From: Plasmodium brasilianum
Taxonomy: Eukaryota; Apicomplexa; Aconoidasida; Haemosporida; Plasmodiidae
Direction: 5' to 3'
NCBI RefSeq assembly: GCF_023973825.1
Contig: NC_090121.1
Location: forward strand, 950,001 to 1,014,000
Length of the DNA stretch: 64,000 nt
The position numbers and the translations under genes were made by a program. How positions within the stretch are numbered: the first letter of the stretch is position 1; each line of letters starts with the position of its first letter. Positions 47,064 to 57,961 of the stretch are shown here, piece by piece. The notes below the pieces were generated by a model. It did no database searches. It saw nothing but the letters and a program-made list of their open reading frames with translations, and had not been told where the DNA came from.

Positions 47064-48027
47064 TTTTTTTGCGTTAAAAACGGTTTTACATTGCATGTTC
47101 AGGTGTTTTCTACATGTAGTATATACATATGTGTGCATATATAAGTGTCTACAAGCGAATTCGAAATGGTAAGTGCTTCTAAATGTGAAATGTAAAAATG
47201 TGAAAATAAATTATGTAAAAGGGAATATAAGAGAGGCAAATAGGATACGGTATAAAATGTAAAGGTCGTAATGTAAATGAGCCAAGTTATACCCTCCCAT
47301 ATTTTTATACTAACACGAATTGTGTATATTTCATTTGCGTGTTTTTACTTCCATACAATGTTCTCATTTTAAAGTAAAAATAATTTTTGTTCAGGTTAAA
47401 ATATGTTATGCTAAAATGTATAATTTAGGAATCTCATTAATTCCTTTTTTTTTTTTTTTTTATTTGTTTGTTTATTTGTATGTTTACATAATGAAGTAAA
47501 TTAAAGATGATCTACAATGGTTTAACATTTTTAACTGTTTGAATGTATGTATTCGCTTGTAAGTATTGCTTAGGAGTGTGTACATGTATGAAATATTATG
47601 AAGTATACATGTAGGTACGCATGCGAGTGTTCATTTTTGTGTGTTCTTCATTAACTTTTATTATAAGAAAAATATGTTAAACATATAGTAACCAATTCGT
47701 AATTTGCAAAAATCGAGAAAAATAGATAAATCGATTTATAATGATGTACACAAGCATATTTTTGCATGAATAATAATTATTGGGAAAAAAAAAAGAACAA
47801 AAAAATAAATTGAGATATTTTTAAAGGTGTTTTTTATATTAAAAATGGCATTATAAAATTTTTTTTTTCAACAAATAGGATAAACAGGTTAGATTGTTTT
47901 TTTTTTTTTGCTCCAACAAGTGTGGTAGCACATACAAAACAATAAAATTTGTTTCATCATAGGTCATACATAATTGTAAAATTGTTTTTAGTGTAAGAAA
48001 AAAAAAAATAATAAATAAAATAATAAA

Positions 48028-48182
48028 ACAATAAAGCAGTAAAACAATAAAGCAGTAAAACAATAAAGCAGTAAAACAATAAAGCAGTAAAACAATAAAG
48101 CAGTAAAACAATAAAGCAGTAAAACAATAAAGCAGTAAAACAATAAAGCAGTAAAACAACAAAACAGTAAAACAGTAAAACA
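48028..48182. repeat. 16-bp satellite (CAATAAAGCAGTAAAA)
   Basis: About nine tandem copies of a 16-bp unit, flanked by degenerate AATAAAACA words. Confidence 0.93.
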
Positions 48183-48735
48183 ACAAAACATTAAAACAAT
48201 AAAAATTGGAACATAATTTTTAGGAATAACAAAGGTTAACATAAAATTAATCTGACAGACAAGTTAAATAAAGCAGCAAAAAATGAGATCATAACAGTTA
48301 TTCTACTATGGCGCATGTTACAAATATATACATGCACATGTAATCACTTGAGAAACCATCACCCGTGCACAATTAACTATCTACTCATCTATTTATGTGT
48401 ATACCCACATATATAAGTATATATGTACATATGTACACAGGTACGCACATATATATATATATATATATATATGTAGCGTACGTGTGGGAGGTCACTATGG
48501 CCTTAAGGATGTTATTCTTCACAATTATTATTATGAAGAGTAGCTTTCAGTAGTAGTTTATAATTCCATTCCTGTCGCTGTATATTTAAAGAAATACACG
48601 AACGCACATAACGACGTGTGCTTAACGCATATCATATGTATACGCATATGTAAATGAACACACGCACAGTCGTAAAAACGCACACGACGGCCGCCGCGAA
48701 TGCCCATCACTGTGTAATTTCTAAAGAGGGTGAAT

Positions 48736-51700
48736 ATGAAAAAATATGAAAATGATTCAAGTGTTCCTTCGGAAATGTGCAGCCTCTTAAAAGACTGTGT
48801 GCAGGTAAGAACAGAGGGAAGAGAAGGAACAAAATTAATAATGAACGAACTGGAAAAAATGAGCGCTTTGACAAAACTGGCAGTACTGAAAAAACGAACT
48901 CATGTAACGGAAAGCGATGAACAAAGGGGAGGGACCTACATATCTCCTGTAGCTAATACGGGGGAAAATAAATATGATGAAAATAGCAAAAGAGAAAGGG
49001 GATACAATAAACTTGCTTCAGAAAACATGTCAGATAGTACCAATTCGTCAACCAATCAGATGAATAAGAAATTTAAAAAGAAAGAAAAAAATAATGGGTT
49101 GGAAAAGATAAAACGTAAGTTTTCTTCACTCGTTAGTATTATAAGTAATAAAAGAAAAGAAGAAATAAAATATAACCATAAAAATGAAAAAGAAATAGAA
49201 TTTACTGGATGTAGTAACCATATGAATGGAAATAAAAAAAAAAAAGACCTTAGCATGTCGGGTCATGAAAAAAGTAAATTAAAAAAATTATTGAGCAGTA
49301 GAAGAGGGTATTTTTTCAAAAAAAAAAATAATTTGAAGGAAAATAAAAAATTCCAAAATTGTAAGCCTTTTAAACACTTTTTAAAAAAAGATAAATTAAA
49401 TACATTCGTTAATACAGAAATGGGAAAACCAAAAAATTTTTCAAAAAAAGAAAACAAAAATTTTTCTCAATATTTCTTCAACTGGTGTAACAATAATATG
49501 AATGGAGCTCATTTAGAAAATATTAAAAAGATATTAGACATATGTGATGAACAGTTAAAAGATGTTATAGAGATATCTAAATTTGATATCGATTTAGATA
49601 TTAACTCATTTTATTCCAATTTTATAAAAGAAAATAGTGATCACTCTATTTTAACTTTTAACATTTATCATAATAAAAATATATATGACATAAAAGAGCA
49701 TAGAGGGTATACAAATGAAAAAATCGTTAGTTACAAACAAACATCTTCCCTTAATTTTAATATGTATGTGTTCAGTATTTCCATTCAGGAGTTCTGTTAT
49801 TTTTACTACAATGTATGTGGTTGGGGTGAACAGCATAGGGGAAGTCGCGATCCCCAAATGGAAAGTGATGATGACAGGATTTGCCAAAATTTTAAATGCA
49901 ATAATTATTGTGTCCACAGTCGTAATTACAAGTATGAAAAGCAGAGTAATTGCAGTAGCCTAAATTTAGAGAAGGATAGAAGCTTAAATGACAATACAGA
50001 AAATGCAAAAAATAATGAAGAAAAAAAAAATGTATATCATCTAAACGAATTAGGTAAAACAGATGCACATAATTTTATCCATGATGAAAATTTTGTTAAA
50101 AGTGAAATTGGTCAAGAAGAACAATACACATATGCATGTACTAGTCTCAATGCATGCAATAGTGCGAAGAAGGGTACAGATAATAACTGCGGACTCGTGA
50201 GTGATACCATAAATTGGAAACGCATATATAAGAGTAGTAATCCGGATGAGGTGGAATTAAAAAGTTTATATACCCTACAAATAAGCGGAAGTACTCCGAA
50301 ATATAGGGCATTTTATGCAATAAGTGATAGTGCAGCTGATGGGATGGGTGGGAAGCTGAACAAAATGGAGAATGTAAAGAAGGTAGAGAGGCGTGGAATG
50401 AAGAAGATGGAGACAGAAACTACGACGGAGAAATGTGAAAAACAGAAGTCGACTCGTAAAAATGATAGTAATAAATATGGCAAGGACAAGTACAAAGAGA
50501 CAAAGTGCTGTATGAAAAGAAACAGTTGTAAGGGTACAATACAGAATAAGTATAACGACTGGGAGAAGCAAAAGGATACTAGTGACGATAATCCACTCCT
50601 GTTAAACAAATCAAATTGTGCATACAACATTTTTGCGTATAACAAAATTAATTCGTTAAAAAGCGGTAGTAGTTTGCATTTTAATTATAGTAGACGAGGA
50701 AATACATATTCCAAAGAAAATAAAAATTTGCAGAAGAACAAAATAAGAAAATTTTTTACAGAAAAATTGAAAGGGAACAAAAAGGAATCATATACTAATA
50801 CTGCTACTCGGGGTAATATCATATGTAATAGTAATAATCAAAAGGAATGGGCAATAAATCAAAACGTGGGAGATGCAAAGTTATTGGTAGAAAATATTAA
50901 TGATAAGTCTAATAATAACTTAAGTTCAAAACAAAAGAGAACAAAACTATTTTTAATGAAATTTAAAAATTTTTACAAAAGTAGGACGACAGGGGGAGTG
51001 CTTAACAGGGATACAAATGTAGATGTACCAACATGTAATGATATGAGTAATGGTGGGGAGTATATAAAAAAGGTGGAAAACACAGGTAACAATGGCTGCT
51101 TTTGTAGTGAACGCATTTTTAAGAAATATACCAACCACAAACAAAACAACAAAAATTATGGCGAGAATGCCGAGATTGACCTGCATAACCAGAATGACCT
51201 GTATGACCAGAATGACCTGCATAACCGGAATGATCTACATAACCAGAATGATCTACATAACCAGAATGACCTGCTTAATCAGAATGATCTGCTTAACCAG
51301 AATGATCTGCATAACCAGAATGATCTGCTTAATCAGAATGACCTGCATAACCAGAATGACCTGCTTAATCAGAATGACCTGCTTAATCAGAATGATCTGC
51401 TTAATCAGAATGATCTGCATAACCAGAATGACCTGCTTAACCAGAATGACCTGCTTAATCAGAATAAACGATTACAAAATGGTCACTGGAGGGCATTTCA
51501 TGCTGAAGAGAATATTCAAAACTTTTCAAATAACTGCTTCAATGGGAATGTACAAAATAAAGGTGAATTTCTAACAAACCAGTTGGTTGATAAGAATTTT
51601 AAGGACATATACTACATCCAGAGAATAAATGCGGACAATGATTCCTTTTCTGTTTTTATCAAAATATACCAGATATATATTTTTTCAAAGAAAAGTGACA

Positions 51701-52509
51701 ACTACAATGAGCAGAAGGAGACACAGGAGGGTACTACAAATTATGGTCATACGGATATAAACCGCAGTAAAACGTCTGTATGTGTTTATGCTATTATTCT
51801 TCTTAAAAATAATTTTTTAAAATATATAATAAAGAAAAAAATACTTAATGAAATTAGCAATTGTATAAATAAATGGAAAAACTACGTAACAATAAAAGCT
51901 GAATATATAAAGGATGGGAAAATACCCATGTCAATTAAATGGAGTTATGAAAATATTGATTCTTTTAATTATATAGTAGAAAAACTGGAATATTTTATTA
52001 ATGATTTTTTGAAGGAAATTCTATCAAATATAGCCATTAATGTGATTAACTTTTTCGGTATCAGTGAAAATAAAACTTTAGAAAATTATTTTGAATGCTC
52101 AAGCAAAAATATTTACCATTTTATAAATAAGAAAAAGCTCTCTTTTAAAAATATGTACATTAATTTCTTAAGAGAAAGCCAAGAAAAAAAAAAAAAAAAA
52201 AAAAAAAAAACGAAAGAAGTGGAAGGAAATGTACTAAACAGTGGAGGAAAACATTACAACAAATGGGCATATCATCCTTATTTATTCAAAAAGAATGAAA
52301 ATAAAAATCAGCCTTTTTCTTATGATAAAAATAAATCTCTATCGAATCATGCAAGTTACAAACCAACCTTTTATTATATTACTTCTCATCAGGTAGCGAA
52401 CAACTACATTGCATATGTAAATAGTATTTATTTCAGAAGGATTATTTTGTTATATGTTTTCGTTATTTTCATCTACATGATGATAACTAGCACCATTTTT
52501 TATTTATAA
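48736..52509 (+). CDS. Large protein with C-terminal membrane anchor and possible VASt-like regions
   Basis: One exon, 1,257 residues from the first ATG. Most is Lys/Asn-rich low complexity. Two folded-looking parts are seen: about residues 260-380 (DIDLDINSFYSNFI, later a conserved-looking EKIVSYKQTSSLNFN) and about 950-1110 (YYIQRINADNDSFSVFIKIY, then VCVYAIILLKNNFLKYIIKK). Their order, followed by a single hydrophobic segment at the very C-terminus (about 1234-1257, LLYVFVIFIYMMITSTIFYL), resembles VASt-domain sterol/lipid transfer proteins (LAM type), which are anchored in the ER at contact sites. This assignment is an inference from pattern only; no cavity residues can be checked. An NQNDLL repeat lies at about 815-910. 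No signal peptide is present, as expected for a tail-anchored protein. Confidence 0.8.
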   Translation: MKKYENDSSVPSEMCSLLKDCVQVRTEGREGTKLIMNELEKMSALTKLAVLKKRTHVTESDEQRGGTYISPVANTGENKYDENSKRERGYNKLASENMSDSTNSSTNQMNKKFKKKEKNNGLEKIKRKFSSLVSIISNKRKEEIKYNHKNEKEIEFTGCSNHMNGNKKKKDLSMSGHEKSKLKKLLSSRRGYFFKKKNNLKENKKFQNCKPFKHFLKKDKLNTFVNTEMGKPKNFSKKENKNFSQYFFNWCNNNMNGAHLENIKKILDICDEQLKDVIEISKFDIDLDINSFYSNFIKENSDHSILTFNIYHNKNIYDIKEHRGYTNEKIVSYKQTSSLNFNMYVFSISIQEFCYFYYNVCGWGEQHRGSRDPQMESDDDRICQNFKCNNYCVHSRNYKYEKQSNCSSLNLEKDRSLNDNTENAKNNEEKKNVYHLNELGKTDAHNFIHDENFVKSEIGQEEQYTYACTSLNACNSAKKGTDNNCGLVSDTINWKRIYKSSNPDEVELKSLYTLQISGSTPKYRAFYAISDSAADGMGGKLNKMENVKKVERRGMKKMETETTTEKCEKQKSTRKNDSNKYGKDKYKETKCCMKRNSCKGTIQNKYNDWEKQKDTSDDNPLLLNKSNCAYNIFAYNKINSLKSGSSLHFNYSRRGNTYSKENKNLQKNKIRKFFTEKLKGNKKESYTNTATRGNIICNSNNQKEWAINQNVGDAKLLVENINDKSNNNLSSKQKRTKLFLMKFKNFYKSRTTGGVLNRDTNVDVPTCNDMSNGGEYIKKVENTGNNGCFCSERIFKKYTNHKQNNKNYGENAEIDLHNQNDLYDQNDLHNRNDLHNQNDLHNQNDLLNQNDLLNQNDLHNQNDLLNQNDLHNQNDLLNQNDLLNQNDLLNQNDLHNQNDLLNQNDLLNQNKRLQNGHWRAFHAEENIQNFSNNCFNGNVQNKGEFLTNQLVDKNFKDIYYIQRINADNDSFSVFIKIYQIYIFSKKSDNYNEQKETQEGTTNYGHTDINRSKTSVCVYAIILLKNNFLKYIIKKKILNEISNCINKWKNYVTIKAEYIKDGKIPMSIKWSYENIDSFNYIVEKLEYFINDFLKEILSNIAINVINFFGISENKTLENYFECSSKNIYHFINKKKLSFKNMYINFLRESQEKKKKKKKKTKEVEGNVLNSGGKHYNKWAYHPYLFKKNENKNQPFSYDKNKSLSNHASYKPTFYYITSHQVANNYIAYVNSIYFRRIILLYVFVIFIYMMITSTIFYL
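51177..51467 (+). repeat. 18-bp coding repeat (NQNDLL/NQNDLH)
   Basis: About sixteen in-frame 18-bp units encode Asn-Gln-Asn-Asp-Leu-Leu/His between the two folded-looking parts of the host protein. Confidence 0.95.
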
Positions 52510-52634
52510 AAAAAAGACTAGAATGGGGTCCCTCAGGAGTGCATGTGATGAAAGTGAGCATCAACCACTGCTTCGCTTAGTAATATGTGTATATAGCTCC
52601 ACATTGATTTACATATACATAAATATATACACAC

Positions 52635-52676
<42 letters not shown>

Positions 52677-53630
52677 GAGCATTTACGCATGTAACGTATG
52701 ATTAAGATATTGTATTGTTCATGAAAGATTATTTTACACGAATCATGCATAACGCTGTGTCTTTTTTTTTTTTATACGTCAATTTTTTTAATAATTTTTT
52801 TATTTTGTATTTAATTACAAAAAAAAGAAAAAGAAATTTACCTTACTTGTTAATGTCTTTTTTAAATTTTTTTTTTTCATTTTTACGTATTGTAGCTATT
52901 CATTTTTTTTACCATTTTGTTATTGCTGGTCATTTTTTTTTTTAAACAATTATGTAGAAAATTATGTGCTAATCTTCCAAGTCATCATTTTAACTGATAG
53001 TTTATGAAAATCATTTGATACTTGAAAAAATAGGAATTTTATTTTGATAAACAAACATTTTAAAAAAGAAGCGGAAAGAAAATGCTTAGTCACTAAAAAT
53101 TATAAAAAAGAAAGAAATTTTTTATTTTTCAGATGATGATCCAATATCGTCCAATATCTGCTTCAACATATTTTGGTTCGACTTTTTTAAAGGCATTTCA
53201 TGTATGCACACATTTTTCCTATAATACATCTATAATTACATTTTTTTCCTTATTATAATAGAAGAATAAACAACAAAAAAAAGGAAACAAAAAATTTTTA
53301 TAGTGCAACATGCGTAACAATTGTTATTGAATTGTGGAAAGGTTTTGGCGAATAATATTAAAATAAATGATATAAAAGTATCTAATCTGTGCGACGAGTT
53401 TCCCATAAAAATAGTTGGCAGTGACCAAAATGGTACTGCTACAACATGTGTACATTCGGAAAATTACTAAAAAGTAAAACGACAAATAAACTATATATAA
53501 ATGGATAGTTAAAAAGTTTATTTCTTAACATATTTCCTTTCTTTTATTTTATACTTGTTTTAAGGTCATTTTTAAATAGGCAAAACACGTTTCTACATGT
53601 AAAAAGAGTTTTGTGTTAATAAATAGGAAA
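52510..53630. other. Intergenic DNA with unresolved exon-like sequence on both strands
   Basis: After a (TA)n tract at 52641-52674 and T-rich DNA, the part from 53122 to 53470 looks coding. On the plus strand, 53131-53199 (after TTTTTCAG, reading MMIQYRPISASTYFG) ends at a GTATGC donor and could join in phase 0 to 53341-53468 (NNIKINDIKVSNLCDEF, stop TAA). On the minus strand 53218-53122 reads as a terminal exon (listed separately). Both cannot be right. Confidence 0.4.
53122..53218 (-). other. Possible terminal exon of an unresolved minus-strand gene
   Basis: After the acceptor ATTATAG, one base and then 31 codons read KNVCIHEMPLKKSNQN followed by MLKQILDDIGSSSEK and TAA: a hydrophilic, helix-like tail very unlike the surrounding repeats. 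An upstream exon ending in phase 2 is needed and was not found; the rival plus-strand reading of the same bases is described in the surrounding entry. Confidence 0.3.
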
Positions 53631-54171
53631 ATGAAGAAATCGTTCTGCAAACAAATTAGTACATTTTTTTTATTATGTTTTACGTATACATGTGGAATAT
53701 CATTTTCCCTGCTGCGAAATTGTAATATTTACAATTTTTTGTGCTTAAATTTTTTTTTTTTCCCCTCAAACATGTGTATATATTTATATATGCATACATA
53801 TATATATTGTACTCATTCTTAAATATAATATTCAAATGACACCATTTTATTATATTGTCAGAACTATATAAAGAAAAAATAATAAGGCAAAAATAAATAA
53901 GCAACATGTAATATTTTCATTTCTTTTGCTTTATATTTGCTCATTGTTAGCATCTATGTTTTATTTTGCTTTATTTTGTTATGCATCACTTTGCTGCACT
54001 TTGTTTCTACAATATTCGCAATATGTGCATTCTTGTAGAAAGGATGACAAACATGTTTATACATTTAAAATGGATGAACCATATAAACATATGCTCGATG
54101 TAATTAAAACTTTTTTAAATTGCTATGCATTTCATCATGTTTCACTTGTACGAGTAGCGACTATTTTATAG
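53631..54171 (+). CDS. Candidate small two-exon membrane protein, function unknown
   Basis: Not recognised. Exon 1 53631-53721 (30 codons plus one base, donor T|GTAATA), intron 53722-53950, exon 2 53951-54171 (acceptor CTCATTGTTAG, stop TAG). The phase-1 join makes TCA. The 103-residue product begins MKKSFCKQIS with a hydrophobic segment that could be a signal peptide or anchor, has a second hydrophobic stretch (SMFYFALFCYASLCCTLFL), and ends in a polar domain of about 55 residues (it contains CRKDDKHVYTFKMDEPYKHM). It lies 247 bp upstream of ALG7 on the same strand. GTACAT after residue 9 is a less good alternative donor. Confidence 0.45.
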
Positions 54172-54202
54172 TAAAAAAAACAAGCAAAATTTTCTCATTA
54201 CT

Positions 54203-54346
54203 AATTGTTCATTGTTCATTGTTCATTGTTCATTGTTCATTGCTCATTACTCGTTACTCATTACTCATTACTCATTACTCACTACTCATTATTCACTACT
54301 CATTACTCACTACTCATTACTCACTACTCATTACTCACTACTCATT
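54203..54346. repeat. 7-bp repeat (CATTGTT, then CATTACT/CACTACT)
   Basis: About 20 heptamers in tandem just upstream of ALG7, changing from TTCATTG to CTCATTA/CTCACTA variants along the array. Confidence 0.93.
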
Positions 54347-54418
54347 ACTATTTTTATTTTTATTTTTATTTTATATTTTTTTTATTTAATTTTTTTTATT
54401 TTAATATTTTTTGTAAAA

Positions 54419-55304
54419 ATGAGGAATCCATACACAATTCATACTAAACATAATGAGCAGTTCGTTTATAAAGAAAATATATCTGAACGCTTACTCTCTG
54501 TTTTTCTCATTATATATTTATTAGTAGTGTTGTATGTACTAAAAGATTTACCATATAAAAAAATAATACTTTTCTATATTTTGTCATGTTTGTTTCTTTT
54601 TAAAGTAACTTTTATATGTTTGCCTAAATTTATACGCTTCTTAAATGAAAAAGGTAAATATATAAATAAAGAGAATAATTATGTGTACATAAACATGTAT
54701 GTTGGTGTCTTTATCTACAATAGCAGAGTTTTCTACCGTGTTATGGCTCACGTTTACAGCATTCCTTTTAACCGTTACTTTAAATATATGGATATGTATG
54801 TATGGGTGCATATAAATATATATGTATATACATATATAATAAAATCAAATGTGGTTCCTTCCATTCTACAGGGTTATACGGCGTGGATTTAAATAAAATA
54901 AGCAAAGATAAAGTAGCAGAACCAATTGGCTTATTTCCATCGATTTTGTATTTTATCTTTGTCTTAATTTATCAGTTGATATATTATAATGATCATAAAA
55001 TTGTTAACAAATAAAGAAAACAAAAATAGCATACCATTTTTATTATCTTTATGTTAATACTTTTTTTTTTTTTATTATATGTTTTATTATATGTTTTGTT
55101 ATATGTTTTATTATATGTTTTATTATATTTTTTGTTATATGTTTTATTATATTTTTTATTATATTTGTTATTATTTTTTTTTTCATGTGTATATATAGCT
55201 TTTGGAGTATAATGCTGGGTTATTGTCAATTATTTTCATGACCTTTTTGGTATAAATATAAAAAGACACAAATAAATAAAAAAAGAAAAAGTTTATATAA
55301 ATAA

Positions 55305-55341
<37 letters not shown>

Positions 55342-55691
55342 GACTGTGAAGCATGAAATTTTAATGCCTTTTCTTACATTCATTTGTAAATTTAAAAATT
55401 ACATTTATTTCCCATTTTGCACTTTTCATCAAGGGGTTCATAGATGATGTTCTTGAATTGAAATGGAGATATAAAGTTATTTTACCGTTTTTCGGTTTCC
55501 TTTTTTTTAAATATAGAAAAATATATGTACCCACATACGATTATTTCTATGACTAATGGGAATTATTGTGTGCATTTATATGTGCATACGTATTTATATA
55601 TATATACACACACATATATATACACACACACACATATATATATATACACACACATATATATATATATATACACACACATATATATATATAT

Positions 55692-55730
<39 letters not shown>

Positions 55731-56247
55731 TGCATTTTTTTTATTTTTTTTTTTCTAGCTAGTTTACCCTTGTTATTGTCGTATTCAGGAGAGACCAATA
55801 TTCGAATTCCTAGTTTTTTAAACTTTATATTTAAAGAAAGAATTATAAATATTGGCTTTTTTTATTATTTGTACATTATATTATTATCGGTGTTTTGTAC
55901 CAACGCAATAAACATATATGCTGGTACGTGTATATTGTTGTAAAATTTTTTTTTTTTTTTATTTTGTAATTTTTCTCCTGCACATTTTTAATGTTTCCAC
56001 TTTTTTATGTATGCATGTTACTCTTATTTTCTCTTCATATTTTTGTTTACTTTTTGTTTACTTTTTGAAGGCATTAATGGATTAGAGATTGGTCAGAGTT
56101 TAATTATATCCTTTTTTATTTCCATACACAATTTAACTGTAACATACATAATATATATATTCATTTATATATTTACGTGCGACTAATGGATATATGCAAG
56201 TGTTCATGAATGTGCAAATAAGTACGTCCATAAGATTATTTATATAA

Positions 56248-56299
<52 letters not shown>

Positions 56300-56935
56300 A
56301 TATTTTATATTTTATGTTTCATATTTTCCTGCACAGTTCATAATTTTTTTGCATGTGTAAGCCCATCTTTTGGGTCTATATTTATGCTCCACTTACATTA
56401 TGACAAGATACTTGAAAATTCACATATTTATGTTTTTTCCCTATAGGAAATAATATTGAATGTAGGAAACCCCCAAATAGAAGGCGGATTAATTTTAAAG
56501 CAGCATTTTTTGTCGATAATATTTACCTTACCCTTTATATCAATAAATTTAGCTACATTTGCTTTTAATTTTTATCCTTCAAAGGGATTTGTTGGAAATA
56601 CACTAACCTATTTTTGTGGAATTTTTTTAGCTGTTGTTTCAATATTTGGTCATTACTCAAAAACATTGATATTATTTTTAATTCCACAATTTTTGAACTT
56701 TTTTCTTTCCCTACCACAGTTATATAATATAGTCCCATGTCCAAGACATCGATTACCAGTTATAAATACAAAAACGAATAAATTAAATTATTCACACAAT
56801 TATACATTAATAAATATGATTTTATATTTATTTGGCCCTCTATCTGAGTATCATTTGGTTATTTTTCTCTTATCTTTTCAATTTATAACGTGCTCTGTTG
56901 GATTATTTTTAAGGTATTTTATTGATACTACATAG
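54419..56935 (+). CDS. ALG7: UDP-GlcNAc:dolichyl-phosphate GlcNAc-1-phosphotransferase (ALG7/DPAGT1)
   Basis: Makes GlcNAc-PP-dolichol, the first step of lipid-linked N-glycan and GPI-related sugar supply, in the ER membrane; the target of tunicamycin. Seven exons: 54419-54653, 54872-55002, 55199-55249, 55434-55494, 55759-55923, 56071-56138 and 56457-10 (that is 56447)-56935; phases 1, 0, 0, 1, 1, 0; 399 residues, close to human DPAGT1 (about 408). Family motifs appear exactly at the splice joins: [32 protein letters not shown] with D143-D144, [13 protein letters not shown] (208-220), GHYSKT (305-310) and CPRHRLP (335-341), the last being the loop that binds the sugar. One oddity is FVGN288 where the family normally has FVGD. 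Ten membrane helices are expected. Reading frame and exon order are unambiguous. Confidence 0.95.
55073..55170. repeat. 12-bp intron repeat (GTTTTATTATAT)
   Basis: About eight tandem units in intron 2 (55003-55198) of ALG7. Confidence 0.9.
56250..56292. repeat. (TA)n microsatellite in the last intron of ALG7
   Basis: About 42 bp of TA in the intron 56139-56446. A second TA/CA-rich block (55596-55727) fills intron 4. Confidence 0.9.
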
Positions 56936-57507
56936 GAACTACACGTTTTACCATACATGCACCCTTTCCCGTACATAATTGTGTGTGTGTTACATTTGAG
57001 AATTTTTTTTTTTTTTTTTCCATCCCAAATGTATAAATAAATGCGTACATGTGTACATGTATAACCGTATATAACTGCTTACATGTGTAACTGTATTTAT
57101 GTATATATATTATATGCGTATGTGGATCGTATACTCTTTTTTTGCATACACAACGAGAAATAACTATTACTGGAAATTATGTTTGGTAAAATTGCAACAA
57201 TAATACTCTAAATTGCTAAAATTGGTTAATTTTTAACGAACGAAAATTTAGTTTTCCTAGCTGAAGTTGCTTCAGCATTCAGGAAGTTCTTTAATTATTG
57301 GTTATATTTTTATTTTAATGTTTTTTCTTTTTCTTTTTTTTTCGTTTTTTTTTTTTAATATTTTTTTTCCTTTTTTTTCTCACATATTTTAACGTTATTA
57401 CCTTCTTTTTTCCACCATGACTTTTATTTTCCACACTTCCCACATTTTTTTTTCTATCAATTTTTTACTTTTCTCTCTATATGCACTTAACACAGGTGTA
57501 ACAACTG
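56936..57507. other. Intergenic DNA downstream of ALG7
   Basis: T-rich DNA with TACATA words; presumed 3' UTR of ALG7. No coding exon recognised. Confidence 0.6.
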
Positions 57508-57961
57508 TTAATTTAAAAAAATTAAAAATAAATATTGCTTAGCGAAAGATCGAGTAGTAAACGTGTAATAACATGGTAACAAAGAGCTTATTATACAAAA
57601 AAATGTCGACATATTTGTGCTTATGCATATATATATGTTTTCCCTGTGGAAATAATATTTGGTATAATAAAGATAATAAAGTTCGATATTCTTATCACAT
57701 GCTGAGAAGAAATAATAGGTACAAGCGTATGCGCACTCATAATATACATACATGTTTACACATATGCGTATATGTTCGCATAATATACATACATGTTTAC
57801 ACATATGCGTATATGTTCGCATAATATACATACATGTTTACACATATGCGTATATGTTCGCATAATATACATACATGTTTACACATACGCATATATATAT
57901 GTATTAACTAATAACCTATGTGTACAAACTTTATTCTCTTGACCACTAACATAAATTTCAT
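57508..57961 (-). CDS. Candidate small two-exon gene, function unknown
   Basis: Not recognised. Minus-strand exon 1 57961-57916 (15 codons plus one base, donor G|GTTATT), intron 57702-57915, exon 2 57701-57508 (strong acceptor TTTCTTCTCAG, stop TAA). The phase-1 join makes GCA. The 79-residue product starts MKFMLVVKRIKFVHI, continues CDKNIELYYLYYTKYYFHRE and ends in a hydrophobic segment. The intron is filled by a 41-bp satellite. A rival plus-strand frame from ATG 57573 to a donor at 57719 covers the same bases; I prefer the minus strand because of its better acceptor and longer frame. Confidence 0.4.
57738..57893. repeat. 41-bp minisatellite
   Basis: Nearly four copies of a 41-bp unit (CATGTTTACACATATGCGTA plus TATGTTCGCATAATATACATA) within the intron of the candidate gene at 57508-57961. 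Confidence 0.95.

Larger units (their letters stand above)
46449..48735. other. Intergenic DNA upstream of the membrane-anchored protein gene
   Basis: Holds the 18-bp and 16-bp satellites listed separately and (TA)n tracts. Two frames look partly like coding: plus strand about 46518-46709 (starts LNEETANRYVYVAKNFLGDQ but has no ATG) and minus strand around 47951-47851 (ATG ACC TAT GAT GAA, then NFIVLYVLPHLLEQ). Neither could be built into a spliced gene. The last 200 bp should be the promoter or 5' UTR of the gene at 48736. Confidence 0.4.
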
